Source: Scilla litardierei (taxonomy: Eukaryota > Streptophyta > Magnoliopsida > Asparagales > Asparagaceae). Taken from it: a stretch of 64,000 nt of DNA. Shown here piece after piece: positions 44,750 through 57,200 of the stretch. The position numbers were made by a program, and so were the translations under genes. The notes under the pieces were generated by a model, which was given only the letters and a program-made list of their open reading frames with translations, ran no database searches and was not told the DNA's origin. The DNA lies in assembly GCA_030789695.1 (NCBI GenBank), contig CM061141.1:280681871-280745870 (forward strand). Reading direction: 5' to 3'. Within the stretch, counting starts at the first letter, position 1. Each line of letters opens with the position of its first letter.

Positions 44750-44766
44750 TCTATGGCAACGGCGTC
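44750..44766 (-). other. Primer binding site, Athila-like element
   Basis: The minus strand TGACGCCGTTGCCATAG lies six bases inside the LTR. It resembles the TGGCGCCGTTGCC primer sites of Athila-type elements with one change in the first three bases. Confidence 0.65.
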
Positions 44767-44772
44767 AAAAAC

Positions 44773-46692
44773 TTGGTCGCTCTCCGGATACACATCCGGA
44801 GAAGGATGTAGCTTTACCGCAAATGCACGGTTTATTGGCAAGCGGGTATCGAATCATAGGGAGGACTAATGATGGTACTCTACGTTAATTACTAAGCTAC
44901 TTGGTGGAAAATTGTCTAGGAATGGTTGGTGTCACAATTGTTCGAGTACGAATAAAATTCAATATAATAAAGATGTCTAGGGCTAGGAAATCCCCACTAT
45001 GGATTTTCAAGCATCAATGTAAGTTATGAATTACCATGCAATTAAACTTGGTTTTAAGGTGAACTTGTCACAACTACATCGAGAACCGACACACGCTGTC
45101 GTGCTATGCAAGTCTATAGCAATCTAAACTAGAGCCTCGATGTCACGCAAGCCTAGTCCAGACCACTAGCATTAAGATTGGCAATTATGTCCAATCCCAA
45201 CTCAAGCTCGATGTCGTGCAATTTGAGTTTGGATTTAGATCGTGATAGTTCATACTCGTTCACCGTCGTGCAACGAATATGAGTATATGAGAACAATAAA
45301 AATGCCAGCTTTGGTCGCTGCCATGCACCAAGTCTAGGAAATTTCGAGTGTAATCCGAAATCGAATAACTAGGGCTTTCCTTGGATCAACATCCTCTGTC
45401 GAGCTCTCAAGATCCAAGAGAAATCCTTATCTATCCATAGTAAATTAATCAAGACCTAGCCTCTCTAACAAGCCTAATATCATAGCAATTCATAGATCTC
45501 ATAAACCATACATTAGACCCATAGGGTTCATCCTTTGCCATAAATTAAAGAAACTACTCACAAATCATATTAGAAATCAATAGGAAAGCAAGATCAACAA
45601 TAGAATTCATATCAAAACTCCGATCTAGCAGGAGATATAGGATAAAAATTAAAGCTTTTAAGAGATAAAGACAAACCAATGTTGCAAAGAAACATCAAAT
45701 AGAAAATTAAGATCAAAAATAGAATTCATATCAGAACTCAGATCTAGCAAGAGATATAGCATAAAAATTAAAGCTGTCAAGAGATCAAGACAAACCAATG
45801 TTGCGAAGAAACTTCAAATAGAAAATTAAGAACAAGTCTTCAATCCCTCGCCAATATAAAAGATTAACTAAAATTAAAACTACAGAAAAATTATTCTAAG
45901 AAGTCTCTTTGGTCTCTCTGGTCTGGAGACAAAACTGGGCTTAAATACATGCCCGAAAAGACCCAAAAAAATCCAGACCAAACTGCCCCTGTGCAGCCAG
46001 AAACCCTAGTTTTCAAGACTGGCTGTTGGCGCTACTCGGCCGAGTGAGAATCTCACTCGGTCGAGTGCCAAATCTGCAGAACTAACAGAGATATTCGTGT
46101 TCAGGCATGCAAGCCACTCTGGCGAGTAGGATTTCTCACTCAGTCGAGTGAGAAGCCTACTTGGTCGAGTAGGACAGTCTACAGGTCCCTCCAATAACAG
46201 AGAAGTCACCTTGGATTTCTTTAGAATATTTGCCTCCACTCGGGCGAGTGGAGTTCTTACTCGGCCGAGTGGAAGTTATCACTCGGCCGAATACATTTAG
46301 GCACTCAGGCTGGAACTGATCTTTGTATCAGCGTTATTCAGCCGAGTAAGCTGCTTCACTCGGGCGAGTGGCTTCTCCACTCGGTCGAGTGGCCTGTTTC
46401 TGAACTCTTTTTTTTCCTCCTTGCTTCCTCGTCTATTCTTTCGACTTTCTTCTTCTTCCACTCATCCTCCAGTGCCGTTAGCTCTCCGATATGATCATGA
46501 TGCTTCGGCACGCGTGTAAAGACTCTAGGCTCCAAATTGCTCTCAATTGCTCCATATCTCTTGAAATCGGACGAAAACCAAGAAATAGTGAAAAGCATTG
46601 AAATATCGTCGAATAATTGTGAAAAACGCGATATGAGCAATCTAAATGACATGCAAATATGTAGAAATAATGTGTAAAATATGAGCCTATCA
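44773..46692 (-). repeat. 5' LTR of the Athila-like element (1920 bp)
   Basis: Minus-strand ends TGATAGGCTCATATT and GAGAGCGACCA. A TATA-like TATTTAA is at 45947-45941, with the ACTCGGCCGAGTG array upstream (46034-46393). The 45000-45900 stretch has repeated TCGTGCAA/GTCATGCAA-type words and AT-rich sequence. It shares its distal 600 bp with 3982-4606. Confidence 0.8.
46034..46393. repeat. ACTCGGCCGAGTG palindrome array, about 11 copies
   Basis: Perfect and near copies of the palindrome (central CC, TC or GC variants) occur in groups of two or three with about 10-bp spacers, and the groups are 60-100 bp apart. It starts about 87 bp upstream of the TATA-like box on the minus strand. The same word marks the LTR fragment at 3982-4606. 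Confidence 0.88.
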
Positions 46693-48528
46693 AATGGACA
46701 ACAAGGTTTGGCAAGGAGTTGGGTGAAACTTCACAGTGTACTGATAAATAAGGTTTTTTCTCTTAAGTATGGTGAAGCGAAGGCATATTTGTTAAATAGG
46801 GCTGCCTTAGATCATTCGCCTATACTCTTGCAACTGGTTGTTAATATGAAGCGATATGGCCCAGTGCCATTCAGACTCCATAACATGTGGACGTCACATG
46901 TAGATTTTTTACAAATGGTGGAAACATCCTGGAATGAACAGTTGTGGGCTGAATCAGCGCTATGTAGACTAGTGGATAAACTGAAGAGATTGAAACAAAG
47001 GATTAGGGTGTGGAATAAGGAGAAGTTTGGTCGTGTCGGTGGCATTATCCGGGAGTTAGAGGAAAGAGTGGAAAGATGTGAGGAGTTATTGCAGGCAGAA
47101 TTTTCAGAATTAGTTGAAGAAGAGTTCCTTGTTTTGAAAGTAGAATTGGAAGTATGGTATAAAAGAGAAGATCCAATGCTAGCGTAGCAAGAAAAAAATG
47201 GTTAACTGATGGTGATAGAAATTCAAGATCCTTCCATGCAGTAATTGAACAAAGAAGAAGAAACTCTTGTATGAGGTCCATGGTACTTTCGGATGGTTTG
47301 GTGTTGGAAAATATGGAAAAGGTATATGATGATGATGTTAGCTATTTTGAACAATTTTTGGGCTAGGAAACCGAGCTGCAAAGACTTAATCTGGAAGATA
47401 TAATTCAACCGAGATTGTCTGAGGAAATGATAAAGAAGCGGAAAGAAGAACCTACTGAGGAGGAGGTATTTGAAGCCGTTGCTTCTATTTCAGTGGACTA
47501 CAGTCCAGGACCTTATGGTTTCGGGTCTTCTTTTTACCAAACCTGTTGGAAGATTGTTAAAGATGATGTGATGGAAGCAGTTAAGGAGTTTTTCAGAGGA
47601 GATGATTTGCCTCGGTTTTTTTGTGCATCATTCTTAGTGCATATTCCGAAGGTAAAGGAACCACAGTCTTTTGATAAATTTTGTCCGATAAGTCTTTGTA
47701 GTGTGATTTATAAAAAAAATTCTAACCTTTTGGTTGGAAAAGTTTCCCTGTGATGGGAAATTTAATATCATCGGAACAATGTGCTTTTGTGAAAGAGAGG
47801 AGTATTTTTGAAAATTCTACGCTTGCTCAAGAAATGAGAAAATTTTTACATCAAAGGATGCGAGGTGAGAATATGATGGTAAAAATTGACATGAGTAAAG
47901 CATATGATAGAATGGAATGGAAGGTGGTAGATCAGATTCTTCATGCATTTGGGTTCCCAAATTGTACCTATAAGTTGATTTAAAATTGTATTTCTACTCC
48001 ATGGTTTTCAGTTATGATGAATGTAACACATAGGGGTTTCTTTAAATCTAAAAGAGGGTTGAGGCAGGGAGATCCATTGTCTCCTTACAGTTTTATTGTC
48101 CTGGAAGAAGTTTTGTCTAGATTTATTCAAAAGAAAATGACAGAGAGGAGTATCTTACCGTTCGCTCATCCAAATGGTGCACTTATTATTTCACATTTAT
48201 TTTATGATGATGATGTTATTATTTTTACCAATGCAAGTAAAAACCCATTAGAAGCTTAATGAAGGTGATCAATGAGTATGAAATAGGAACGGGACAAAGG
48301 GTGAATAAAGATAAATCTACTATATTTTTCTTAAAGAAATTGGGTATACAGCAGAAGGGAGAAATATTAAATCAAATGGGTTTTGTTGAAAGTAAGTTTT
48401 CGTTTACTTACTTGGGAGTGCCAATTGAAGATTGTGAATTGAAGGGTTGTTATCTGAATCCCTTAGTAGAAAAAATCAGAAAGAAAATGGAGAGTTGGAA
48501 AAAGCAGACTACTGGCGCAAGGTGGTAA
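46693..48528 (+). pseudogene. LINE ORF2: endonuclease end and reverse transcriptase
   Basis: 46693-47185 reads ALDHSPILLQLV (end of the endonuclease fold), RLHNMWTSHVDFLQMV and a coiled linker (RIRVWNKEKFGRVGGI). Reverse transcriptase pieces at 47415-48528 include SPGPYGFGSSFYQTCW, KIDMSKAYDRMEWKVV, KRGLRQGDPLSPYSF and the active-site region FYDDDVIIF, where FADD is usual, then YLGVPIED. Breaks lie near 47190, 47370, 47750, 47983 and 48259. Confidence 0.85.
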
Positions 48529-50290
48529 ACTAGTGTTGCTAAAGCATATGCTTTCAAGCATGGCCTTGCATCTGATTTCTGTTTTAGATGTTCCGAAGAC
48601 AGTGATTAAAAAATACAAGAAATACTTGCTTCTATTTTCTGGGGGATGCATGATGGGAAAGAAAAAATGAAATGGAGAGCTTGGAAGAAAATGAGTGTCC
48701 ATTTGGAGGAAGGGGGTAAAGGAGTAAGGGATTTATCGGATGTCCATTGTTCTTTGTTTATGACGTTTGGATGGAAATTATTGACTAAAAATGCCTTATG
48801 GGCAAGATTTTTCAGGACGAAATATGTTAAAGACGGGCACATTGCGATGTGTGAGATACACGTTACGGACTCTGCTTTTTGGAAGAAAATCATGAAGTGT
48901 ATGCCTGAGTTATTAAGTAACTCCAAGTGGAAGGTTAGAGAAGGAAACATTACTTTGTAAGATGAAAAGCTTCTGGATGCTGGTCCTTTTTTTGATGTAC
49001 CTGATGGTAACATTCTTTAATAAAAATAAAAGAGTTAAGGATTAATAATGAATGGGATGTGGAAAATTTAAAAAGACGGGTGGGTATTAATAAGGCAGAA
49101 GAAGTGATGGAAAAAATTGGCCAACTGAGTAATTCTTCTGATTTTTAGTTATGGATCCCAGACAAAAATGGAAGTTTTAATACAAAATATGCTTGGGATA
49201 ATATCATATTACGAGCATCAAAATTTGAGTGTAGTAAGTAGGCCGCGTTTGGCACAAATATTTTTCGTTGAAGGTGGCAGTCTACATGTGGAAGTTGTAT
49301 TTCAATGTTTAAGTGTGGATGAAAAGGTGAGGAGGGAGGGAGTATCTCTTGCATCGACATGTGATTGTTGTGAATTAAGACAATCGGAAGATCTAGAAGA
49401 TGTATTAAATAAAGGAGAATTTGCTACTAAATTATGGAGGAATGCATCGGTGGAGGTTGGAGTTCCATTCCTAAGAAATCAAAGCTGGAAGGAAAGAGGG
49501 AAGATTTGGTTCAATAAAGCTTCCAGATATTCTCAGTTGGGAATATTAATTGGGTTGATTCCTTCTTTAATAGTGTGGAGGTTGTGGAAAAGAAGATATG
49601 GGGCCAGAATGGAGGGAAGATTGGAGAATATTGAGGAAGTTTGGAGGTCTATCAAGTGGTAGGTGGTCATTTTGAGTGAGAACATGTCTGCTGTGGAACG
49701 TTTAAAGGAAGCTGATGTGAGGGTATTGCATAATCTGGAGGTTTCGGTGTCTGAATTAAAAAAGAAGAAAATGTTGAAAGTGGTGAGATGGCTTAAACCA
49801 AGCCAACGAAAGTTGAAACTTAATGTGGATGGGAGCAGTTTTGGGAATCCCGGACTGGCTGGTGGTGTATATTCTTAGAGATTGTATATATTCTCTTATT
49901 GCTGGTTTTTCTAAATTCTTTGGTATTTGTTCTAACAATGAAGCTGAGTTACGTGTGGTGATAGAGGGAATAAAGATGTGTAAACAGTGGGGTTATAATA
50001 GTATTGATATTGAATGTGATTCGGATATTGTAGTGATGTGGATAAGAGGATGCAAATGTTAAGTTTGGTATTTGTGTGAGTTTTGGGAACAACTTTCGGG
50101 TTTATTAGAAGGATTGGATGTTTCAATAAAGCACTTGTACAGAGAGAGGAATAAGGTGGCTGATGTGTTAGCTCGTCTTGGAGCCATAGGAAGAAATAAT
50201 TTATTTACTAGTAGTGCTAAGTTTCCGAGATCTATCAAAGGTTTGTATAGATTGGATAAAATGGGAACAGCTTATATCAGACATGTTTAG
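48529..50290 (+). pseudogene. LINE ORF2: zinc-binding region and RNase H
   Basis: 48646-48960 reads KGVRDLSDVHCSLFMTFGWK, typical of the segment after LINE reverse transcriptase. The zinc-binding part near 49145-49400 is badly broken. RNase H appears at 49800-50290: LNVDGSSFGNPGLAGG (first Asp), NEAELRVVIEGIKMC (Glu), DIECDSDIVVMWI (Asp) and RERNKVADVLARLG (last Asp), with stops at 49877 and 50060. RNase H at the end of ORF2 is a feature of plant L1 elements. Confidence 0.8.
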
Positions 50291-50485
50291 ATTGATGATT
50301 CACATAGGCATATTTAGTTCATGTGGTTTAGTCGGTTTTGCTGGGGTTTTAAGTAGTTCGGATGTTTTTTGTGCTTTTGTTTTTGTTTTTATTATAGTAG
50401 TGTTTATCACTAATGTGATTTATATTACCACGGTATTCATCCGCCATAAGTGAGGGATTTTTTTAATAAATTTGGGACGGCGCAA

Positions 50486-52357
50486 AAAAACACTATTGTC
50501 TGTTTGCTTTCTTTCATTTTGCCTAATTTGACGATTTAATATTTTTACGTTGTTTATACGTTTCTAGTGCTTCTTTACCAAGTATGTTAAGTGAAGATTC
50601 TTCAGAAGGACCTCATGAAGAATAGGAAGAGAATGGATTAGGTAGGTCATTATATAATTTATGTTGAGGGTAATAAACTTCGTTGTACAATATATAGATG
50701 GGTCATTATATTATGTTGTTGACAGATAATTTGGAGTATAGATGTTGTTGAGTCGCATCTTTTTTCTAATGTAACTTGTTTTCTCTTCACTCTCATCTAG
50801 GCAAAGTGATGAAGGTGCAAGCTCACCTGAGAGAAGAAATGTCTTACCGATATAGATTGAGAAATCTTAAGGTGAGTGTAATGTAATTATGTGCACACTC
50901 TAAATTATTCAACTCCAAAAAACCTCATACATATTGTTTCCTGTTCCGGCTGCGATCGCCATCCAAAAATGATTAGATCCAGATGTTGCTATGGAAAATC
51001 ATTTTTGTATCTATCAGCTACGAAGTGATATTTTCCTATGTTTTTGTGGAGGATGAGATGCAATATTAAATATTCACCAGGTCGAAGTCACCCTTCAGGA
51101 TTGCTGATTTGAAGAGTGTTCTTTTAGACATGCAATCGTATCAGGACTAATACAATTTGTATTGAAGATGGCATGTTGGTTTTGTTTATCAGACGTGATG
51201 CTGAACTTTTAGTTATAATGAAAATGGATGTAATCCAACCTGTTATGTTTCGGTTGGCATCGATTGTATTGTCCTTGATAAAAGTTACAGAACGATATCT
51301 TTCGATTTTATACTTAATGCAAAGTCCTATATATTTAGAACAACATCCTTTGTCAGAATCTTCATCTTGCAAAATACTGAAATATTCTCTGCCGCCTGTT
51401 GATTCTAAGTGATACAGTGCATTAGGTCACCAGAAGAGAAAGAAACTTACATGCATCAATTTGATCCCCTATTGAGAATACTGAACAGATTCTAGCAATT
51501 CGACAAAAATGGGAGGCATCAAAGATGAACATCCCTGCAACTGATCATCATTTGGTCGCTCTTCCAGCTTATCACTCTCCGGGCAAGTTATCGATCTCCT
51601 GAAGAGGCAGATCATGGCCGGATTAATTTAGAGGATAGAGATATATAAATGGAGAGAAGTTTGAAAAGAAAAAGAATGGGCAGTTGGAATTATGCCCGGA
51701 GATATGCAACATACAATTCTGGATTTTGGGAGTTTGGCCAGATTTGGAGAGACATGGAGAATCCCTTTAAGCACTGGGGTTGTGTATTTGGATTGCAATT
51801 TCTTAATTGTCTACTTTAAGCACTCTGTTATGTAAAACCTATTAACCACTTTAATTAATAACTCGTGTGTTGATATGGGCTCCTTCCTACATCCTTTGCA
51901 CATGCAATTTCTCAAAGCCTTCCTAGCTTTCTTCATGTTTGTTTACTTTATCAACCATATAAGATGCAACTATTTTTTGCACACCAAAAAAATTCGACCC
52001 TGTAAAGCAGAATCCAATAAGAGAACACTAAATATTTTACTTTAAGAGGAATAGAATTCCTCAAAGGTCACAAAATACATGAAGAAAGACTTCTTCATGA
52101 CCTCCACATTTCTCCTAACTAAGGCTTAAAAGCATGGGGATGTGGGAAAAAAAGATGAGAAACATCAACATTTTGAAGGGGAAAAACAGAGATTAAGCTC
52201 AATATTCCACCATCTGCAAATTAATATACATGATTTCAATTACCAAGCGTCATATCGGAACTCTGAGAAAATGGGCAAAAGGTTTTACTGGCATGAGAAT
52301 GGAGAGCACAGAGTTTAAGTTCCGAGTTGATGTCTTGGCAGTGACAGAGGTCTCTAG
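50486..52357. other. Unassigned sequence, possible host gene scraps
   Basis: No transposon domain is recognised. One segment, 50812-50882, is bounded by a good pyrimidine-rich acceptor (TCTCATCTAG) and a good donor (GTGAGT), as a small internal exon would be. An open plus-strand stretch near 51465-51600 (ILAIRQKWEASKMNIPA) looks coding-like. Neither can be tied to a family. The rest is AT-rich and without long frames. Confidence 0.3.
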
Positions 52358-52675
52358 GGCCCTGTTTGGTTGGAGAGAAAATGAAAGAAAGGGAAAGAAA
52401 AGAGATGGGAAAACTGATTTCTTTTGTTTGGTTGGATATAAAAGCAAAAAGAAAAAAAATGAGAAGGAAAGTGATGGAAAAAAAGCAATGACAGTTTTCT
52501 CTCTGATTTTCTTTCTCCAGACCCACGGAAAACATTTTCCCTTTTTGTTCTCAAATTATTACGGACTCCATTTCTTTGTTGATCAACGTCTAATGCATGC
52601 GTTGGCGCACATGCAAGTGGCCGATAATCGTGATTAGTTTAATCATGGATGACGATGCTTGGATTAAGTAATTAA

Positions 52676-53602
52676 TGTTGAATAAAAATGAAGCTATCAA
52701 AAGGATGGTGCTATTAAACAGAAAGAGAAAGGAGGGACTTATCGGTTTGCCGAGGCGTGCTAGGCACTGTCCTTAAGAGTAGATTTCCGCCCCTCAGAGT
52801 ATGAACTCGGTGCAAGTCAGGTCAAGCGGCTACCCTCCAGGATTCAACGGCAACGGCCTTGTAAGTGTGCACTCACAATACAAGGCTCCAGCGAGCAGCA
52901 ACAGTTCTTCGATCTCGAACGAAGTGGAGGAAGAGCAAGGGGGACGCAGCAGGCCGCAGAAACAAGGAACTGCTGAAGGAGAAGATCGGCTCGGGTCTGT
53001 GGAGGCCGAGATGAACAGAACAAAGCAGCGGCGAATTTTGTTGAGGAAGAATTGAGTTTTTCGCAATGTGTCAAAACCCTTGACAGACTAGGGTTTATAT
53101 AGGTGAAGGCAAATGACTGTTGGGATTACAGTCATTAAAGTCAAAAAATAGCCGTTACAGAATTAAAACCGCTATTAAATAGAATATAGCTGTTGAGACA
53201 ATTAATCAGCGTCATTAAAAAGAATATGGCTGTTGGGAATTTAATGGGCCTTTCAAATTCTGCAAAAAACAAGTGGGCCAAAAAAAAGATGCAAAACTCG
53301 GGCACTCCGCGCGCGCACCCGTGACCCCCCCCCCCCCCCCCCCCCCCCCGGCGCAGGCGCGACGCCAGTGCACACACGCTAAGGTTTTCCGGATCCGACG
53401 CCCACAAATTACATTCGGTTCAACACGGTTTGGGCTCGGCCCCATGCTTGGCCTCATGCGCACGCGAGCTACCCCCAAGTCCTAGCCCATTAACAAGTCC
53501 AATAGCACATTAAAAAGATGACTATAATATACCCATTCAAAGATTGTCTCACATCCGATGTGGGACTATCTTTATCTTTTTGAAATGGAGAAATATCCAA
53601 CA
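52676..53602 (-). repeat. 3' LTR of the copia element (927 bp)
   Basis: Minus-strand ends TGTTGGATATTTC and TTTTTATTCAACA. TATA box TATATAAA at 53101-53094. It contains a run of 25 C (53325-53349) that is only 8 C in the other LTR (58748-58755). A purine tract AGTGGGGGAT (53612-53603) adjoins it. Confidence 0.95.
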
Positions 53603-54204
53603 ATCCCCCACTATTTCAAAATTTCAAGAGATGTGATGAAAAGGAATCCAAGATTAGAAAAAAGGAAAGATTTCGAGATCGAATACGACAATTCAATACA
53701 TTAGCAATGGTGACTTTCGGTCTATGAATCATTACTTAGGGAATGGAAGTGTGTTCTACAAGAAGTTGGTGAAACATATAGTTTCTATGAACCAATCCCC
53801 TTTATTGTAAAACATTGACTTACAACCCATATCGAATCATCAATGAATAGTTGCTTGCTCTTTCGGGTTGGCACGTTTCGGCCATGCGACATACCTGGAT
53901 TTTCATGAGTGCTCTAGCGAATGTACCCAAATTCGCATAGGAAGCGGCCCCACTTCCACACCCATATAGGTGGACCCATCAAGTGTGCTCGACGATTATG
54001 CACACCACCCAACAAGGGCTATGGTCTCCATTAAGAGTCATATGCTCACCCTCTCTCATCGTCGATAGCACTATCTACACCATAGGAAGGGACATGAACA
54101 TAGTGATAGTGCTCCTCACGATCAACAAGTGACTTGTTGTTACCCATATGAACCTACTTCATGAGATCATCAATCACATAGGTTGGGTTACCATCACTCT
54201 TGAC

Positions 54205-57200
54205 CTATGTTTTAGGTTTAAGTCTCATTCCCCTCGATGTACTTTCCACTAACTTCCTATTTAGTGGTTTTGTCAGAGGATCTGCCAAATTCATCTCTGA
54301 CCTCACTTAATCAAGGGATACTATCCCATGATCTAGCAGCTGCCTCACAATAGAGTGCCTTAGGCGTATATGCCTACTCTTCCCATTAAAAACTTTATTT
54401 TTGGCTTTTGCAATTGCAGCTTGGCTATCACAATGGATAGACACAGACGGTACCGGTTTTTCACAAATGGGAAGATCACCAAGAAGGTTCTTAAGCCACT
54501 CGGCTTCACTACATGCCTTCTCTAAGGCAATAAACTCGGATTCCATAGTAGACCGAGCAATACATGTTTGCTTGGAAGATTTCCAAGACACAGCACCTCC
54601 ACCAAGTGTAAAAACATAACCACTTGTGGATTTAAGCTCATCTGAATCAGAGATCCAGTTTGCGTCAGTAAAACCTTCTAAAACTGATGGATCGCCACTA
54701 AAACATAATCCATATTCAAGAGTTCCTTTCAAGTATCTCATAACTCTTGACAATGCATTCCAATGATCACTATTAGGATTTTGAGTGTAACGACTCAATC
54801 TACTAATAGCATAAGCAATATCAGGGCGAGTACAATTCATTAAATACATTAAGCTACCAATGATTTGAGCATATTTAATTTGTGAAACAGATTCACCAAA
54901 ATTTTTAGCTAAATGTAAACTAGCATCATATGGAGTAGCTACAGGTTTTTGATCATGATATCCAAACTTTTCAAGCATTTTAATAACATAATGTCCTTGA
55001 GAAAGCATAATACCACTAGGTGTCTTAGTTAACTTAATACCTAAGATCACATCAGCTTCACCCATGTCTTTCATATCAAACTTAGAGGACAAGAATGACT
55101 TAGTTGCATTTACTACGTCTAGGTTGGTGCCGAGAATAAGCATGTCATCAACATATAAGAAAATAATAACACCAACACCATTATCAAACTTTGTGTAAAT
55201 ACATTTATCAGCATCATTTATATGATAACCATTTGAAAGCAAAACAGAATCAAATTTATCATGCCATTGTTTTGGAGCTTGTTTTAAACCATAAAGAGAT
55301 TTAACAAGTTTGCATACTTTATGTTCATTTCCAGGAGTGATACAACCTTCAGGTTGTTCCATATAAATCTCTTCTTCCAAATCTCCATTCAAAAAAGCAG
55401 TCTTTACATCCATTTGATGGATAACAAGACTATGTATAGATGCTAGAGCAACCAGAACACGAATAGAAGCTATCCTAGTGACCGGAGCAAAGGTATCAAA
55501 ATAATCAATGTCTTTCTTTTGGTTGAAGCCTTTAGCAACTAATCTAGCTTTGAACTTGTCAATAGAACCATCAGGTTTAAGCTTCCTTTTAAATATCCAC
55601 TTGCAACCAATAGTTTTAGCTCCTGGGGCAAGGTAACAAGTTCCCAAGTGTGATTTGATATAATAGATTCTAATTCACTGTTGATTGCTTCTTTCCAAAA
55701 AGTGGCATCAGGAGATGTGATGGCTTCATGGTATGTAAGAGGGTCATCATCAATAAGAAAGGTAAAAAAGCCATCACCTAGATTAGTCTCCCTCCTAACT
55801 CTTTTACTCCTTCTTACTTCTATCTCATCATCATTATCATGTGAATGAACATCAGAAGTGTGAGATGATTGTGGTGCAGAAGTCATCCTACCATTATCCA
55901 TTTTCATTGGAAATATGTGCTCAAAGAAATCAGCATTCTTGGTTTCAACAATTGTGTTAGGCTCCATAATGTTTTGCTCACTTTTAACAACAAGGAATCT
56001 ATAAGAAGCACTATTTTGAGCATATCCAATAAACATGCAATCAAAGGTTTTAGGACCTAACTTTCTTTTCTTAGGTTCAGGTAAAAGAACTTTAGCTAAG
56101 CACCCCCACACTTTGAGGTAACTAAGGTTTGGAGAATGACCTACCCAAAGTTCATAAGGAGTCTTACCTAATTTCTTATAGGGAATTCTATTCTGAATGT
56201 GACAAGCAGAGAGAATAGCTTCTCCCCAAAGGTTAAGAGGTGCACCTGAACTAATTAGCAAAGCATTCATCATTTCTTTTAAAGTCCTATTTTTCCTCTC
56301 TGCTATGCCATTTGATTCAGGTGAATATGGAGGAGTAGTCTCATGAATAATCCCATGTTCTTCACAATACTCATTAAAAGTTGTAAACTCCCCTCCTCTA
56401 TCTGATCTAACCCTTTTTATTTTCTTATTAAGTTGATTCTCTACTTTAGTCTTATACTTCAAAAACATATCAAAAGCTTCATCTTTAGATCTAAGCAAGT
56501 ATACTTCAGTGTATCTAGAGAAGTCATCCACAAAAGTGATATAGAATTTCTTACCACCTCTAGTTATATGGCTTTTCAAATCCCCAAGGTCACTATGAAT
56601 TAAAGCAAGAAGTTCACTTTCTCTGTGTACAGACCTACATGTTTTCTTAGTGGCTTTTGATTCAACACAAATTTCACATTTATCATTAGAGGAAGATGAA
56701 GCATTCAACAATCCAATTTCTTTCATTTTCTTAATATATGAATAATTAACATGCCCTAATCTATAGTGCCAGATATCAAAAGAGTCAATCAAGTAAGCAG
56801 AAGAAGATGATGCATTAGTATTCATGACATCAAGCACATTCAGAATGAAAAGACCCTGGTTACAATATCCCTTTCCCACAAACTGACCATTATTGGTCAT
56901 TACAATTTTATCAGACTCAAAAGTAACCTTAACCCCCACTTTTCCCAGAAGAGAGACAGAAACCAGATTCCAACGGATATCTGGGGCATGGAGCACTTCA
57001 CTAAGCGAAAGGGTTTTTCCTGAGGTTAATTTGAGAAGAACCTTCCCTTTCCCGATTACGGGTGAGGGTCTTGAATCCCCCATGTACACATTTTCCTCGC
57101 CAGAGCTGATAGGAACATAGGAGGTAAAAGCTCCTCTATCAGCGCAGATATGCCGGGTTGCCCCGGAGTCAATTACCCAGTCCTTAGCATGTGCCACCAT

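Larger units (their letters stand above)
40754..46692 (-). mobile_element. Athila-like Ty3/gypsy retrotransposon, 3' part missing
   Basis: On the minus strand: 5' LTR (46692-44773), primer site (44766-44750), a short acidic ORF, then pol (44010-40800) with reverse transcriptase, RNase H and integrase. It stops where element H is inserted at 40753; the rest presumably lies left of the window. No gag core is found between primer site and pol. The reverse transcriptase (LDGYSGF, MEVFMDDFS) is of Athila type. The right flank is LINE sequence beginning AATGG. Confidence 0.85.
46693..50485 (+). mobile_element. Degenerate L1-type LINE (ORF2 remnant)
   Basis: Plus-strand fragments follow the domain order of plant L1 ORF2: end of endonuclease and linker, reverse transcriptase, zinc-binding region, RNase H. 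They are separated by frameshifts and stops. Next comes a short untranslated tail with AATAAATTTGGG near 50470. The 5' end is missing because the Athila-like LTR abuts at 46692. No target duplication was found, and age is suggested by the number of breaks. Confidence 0.85.
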
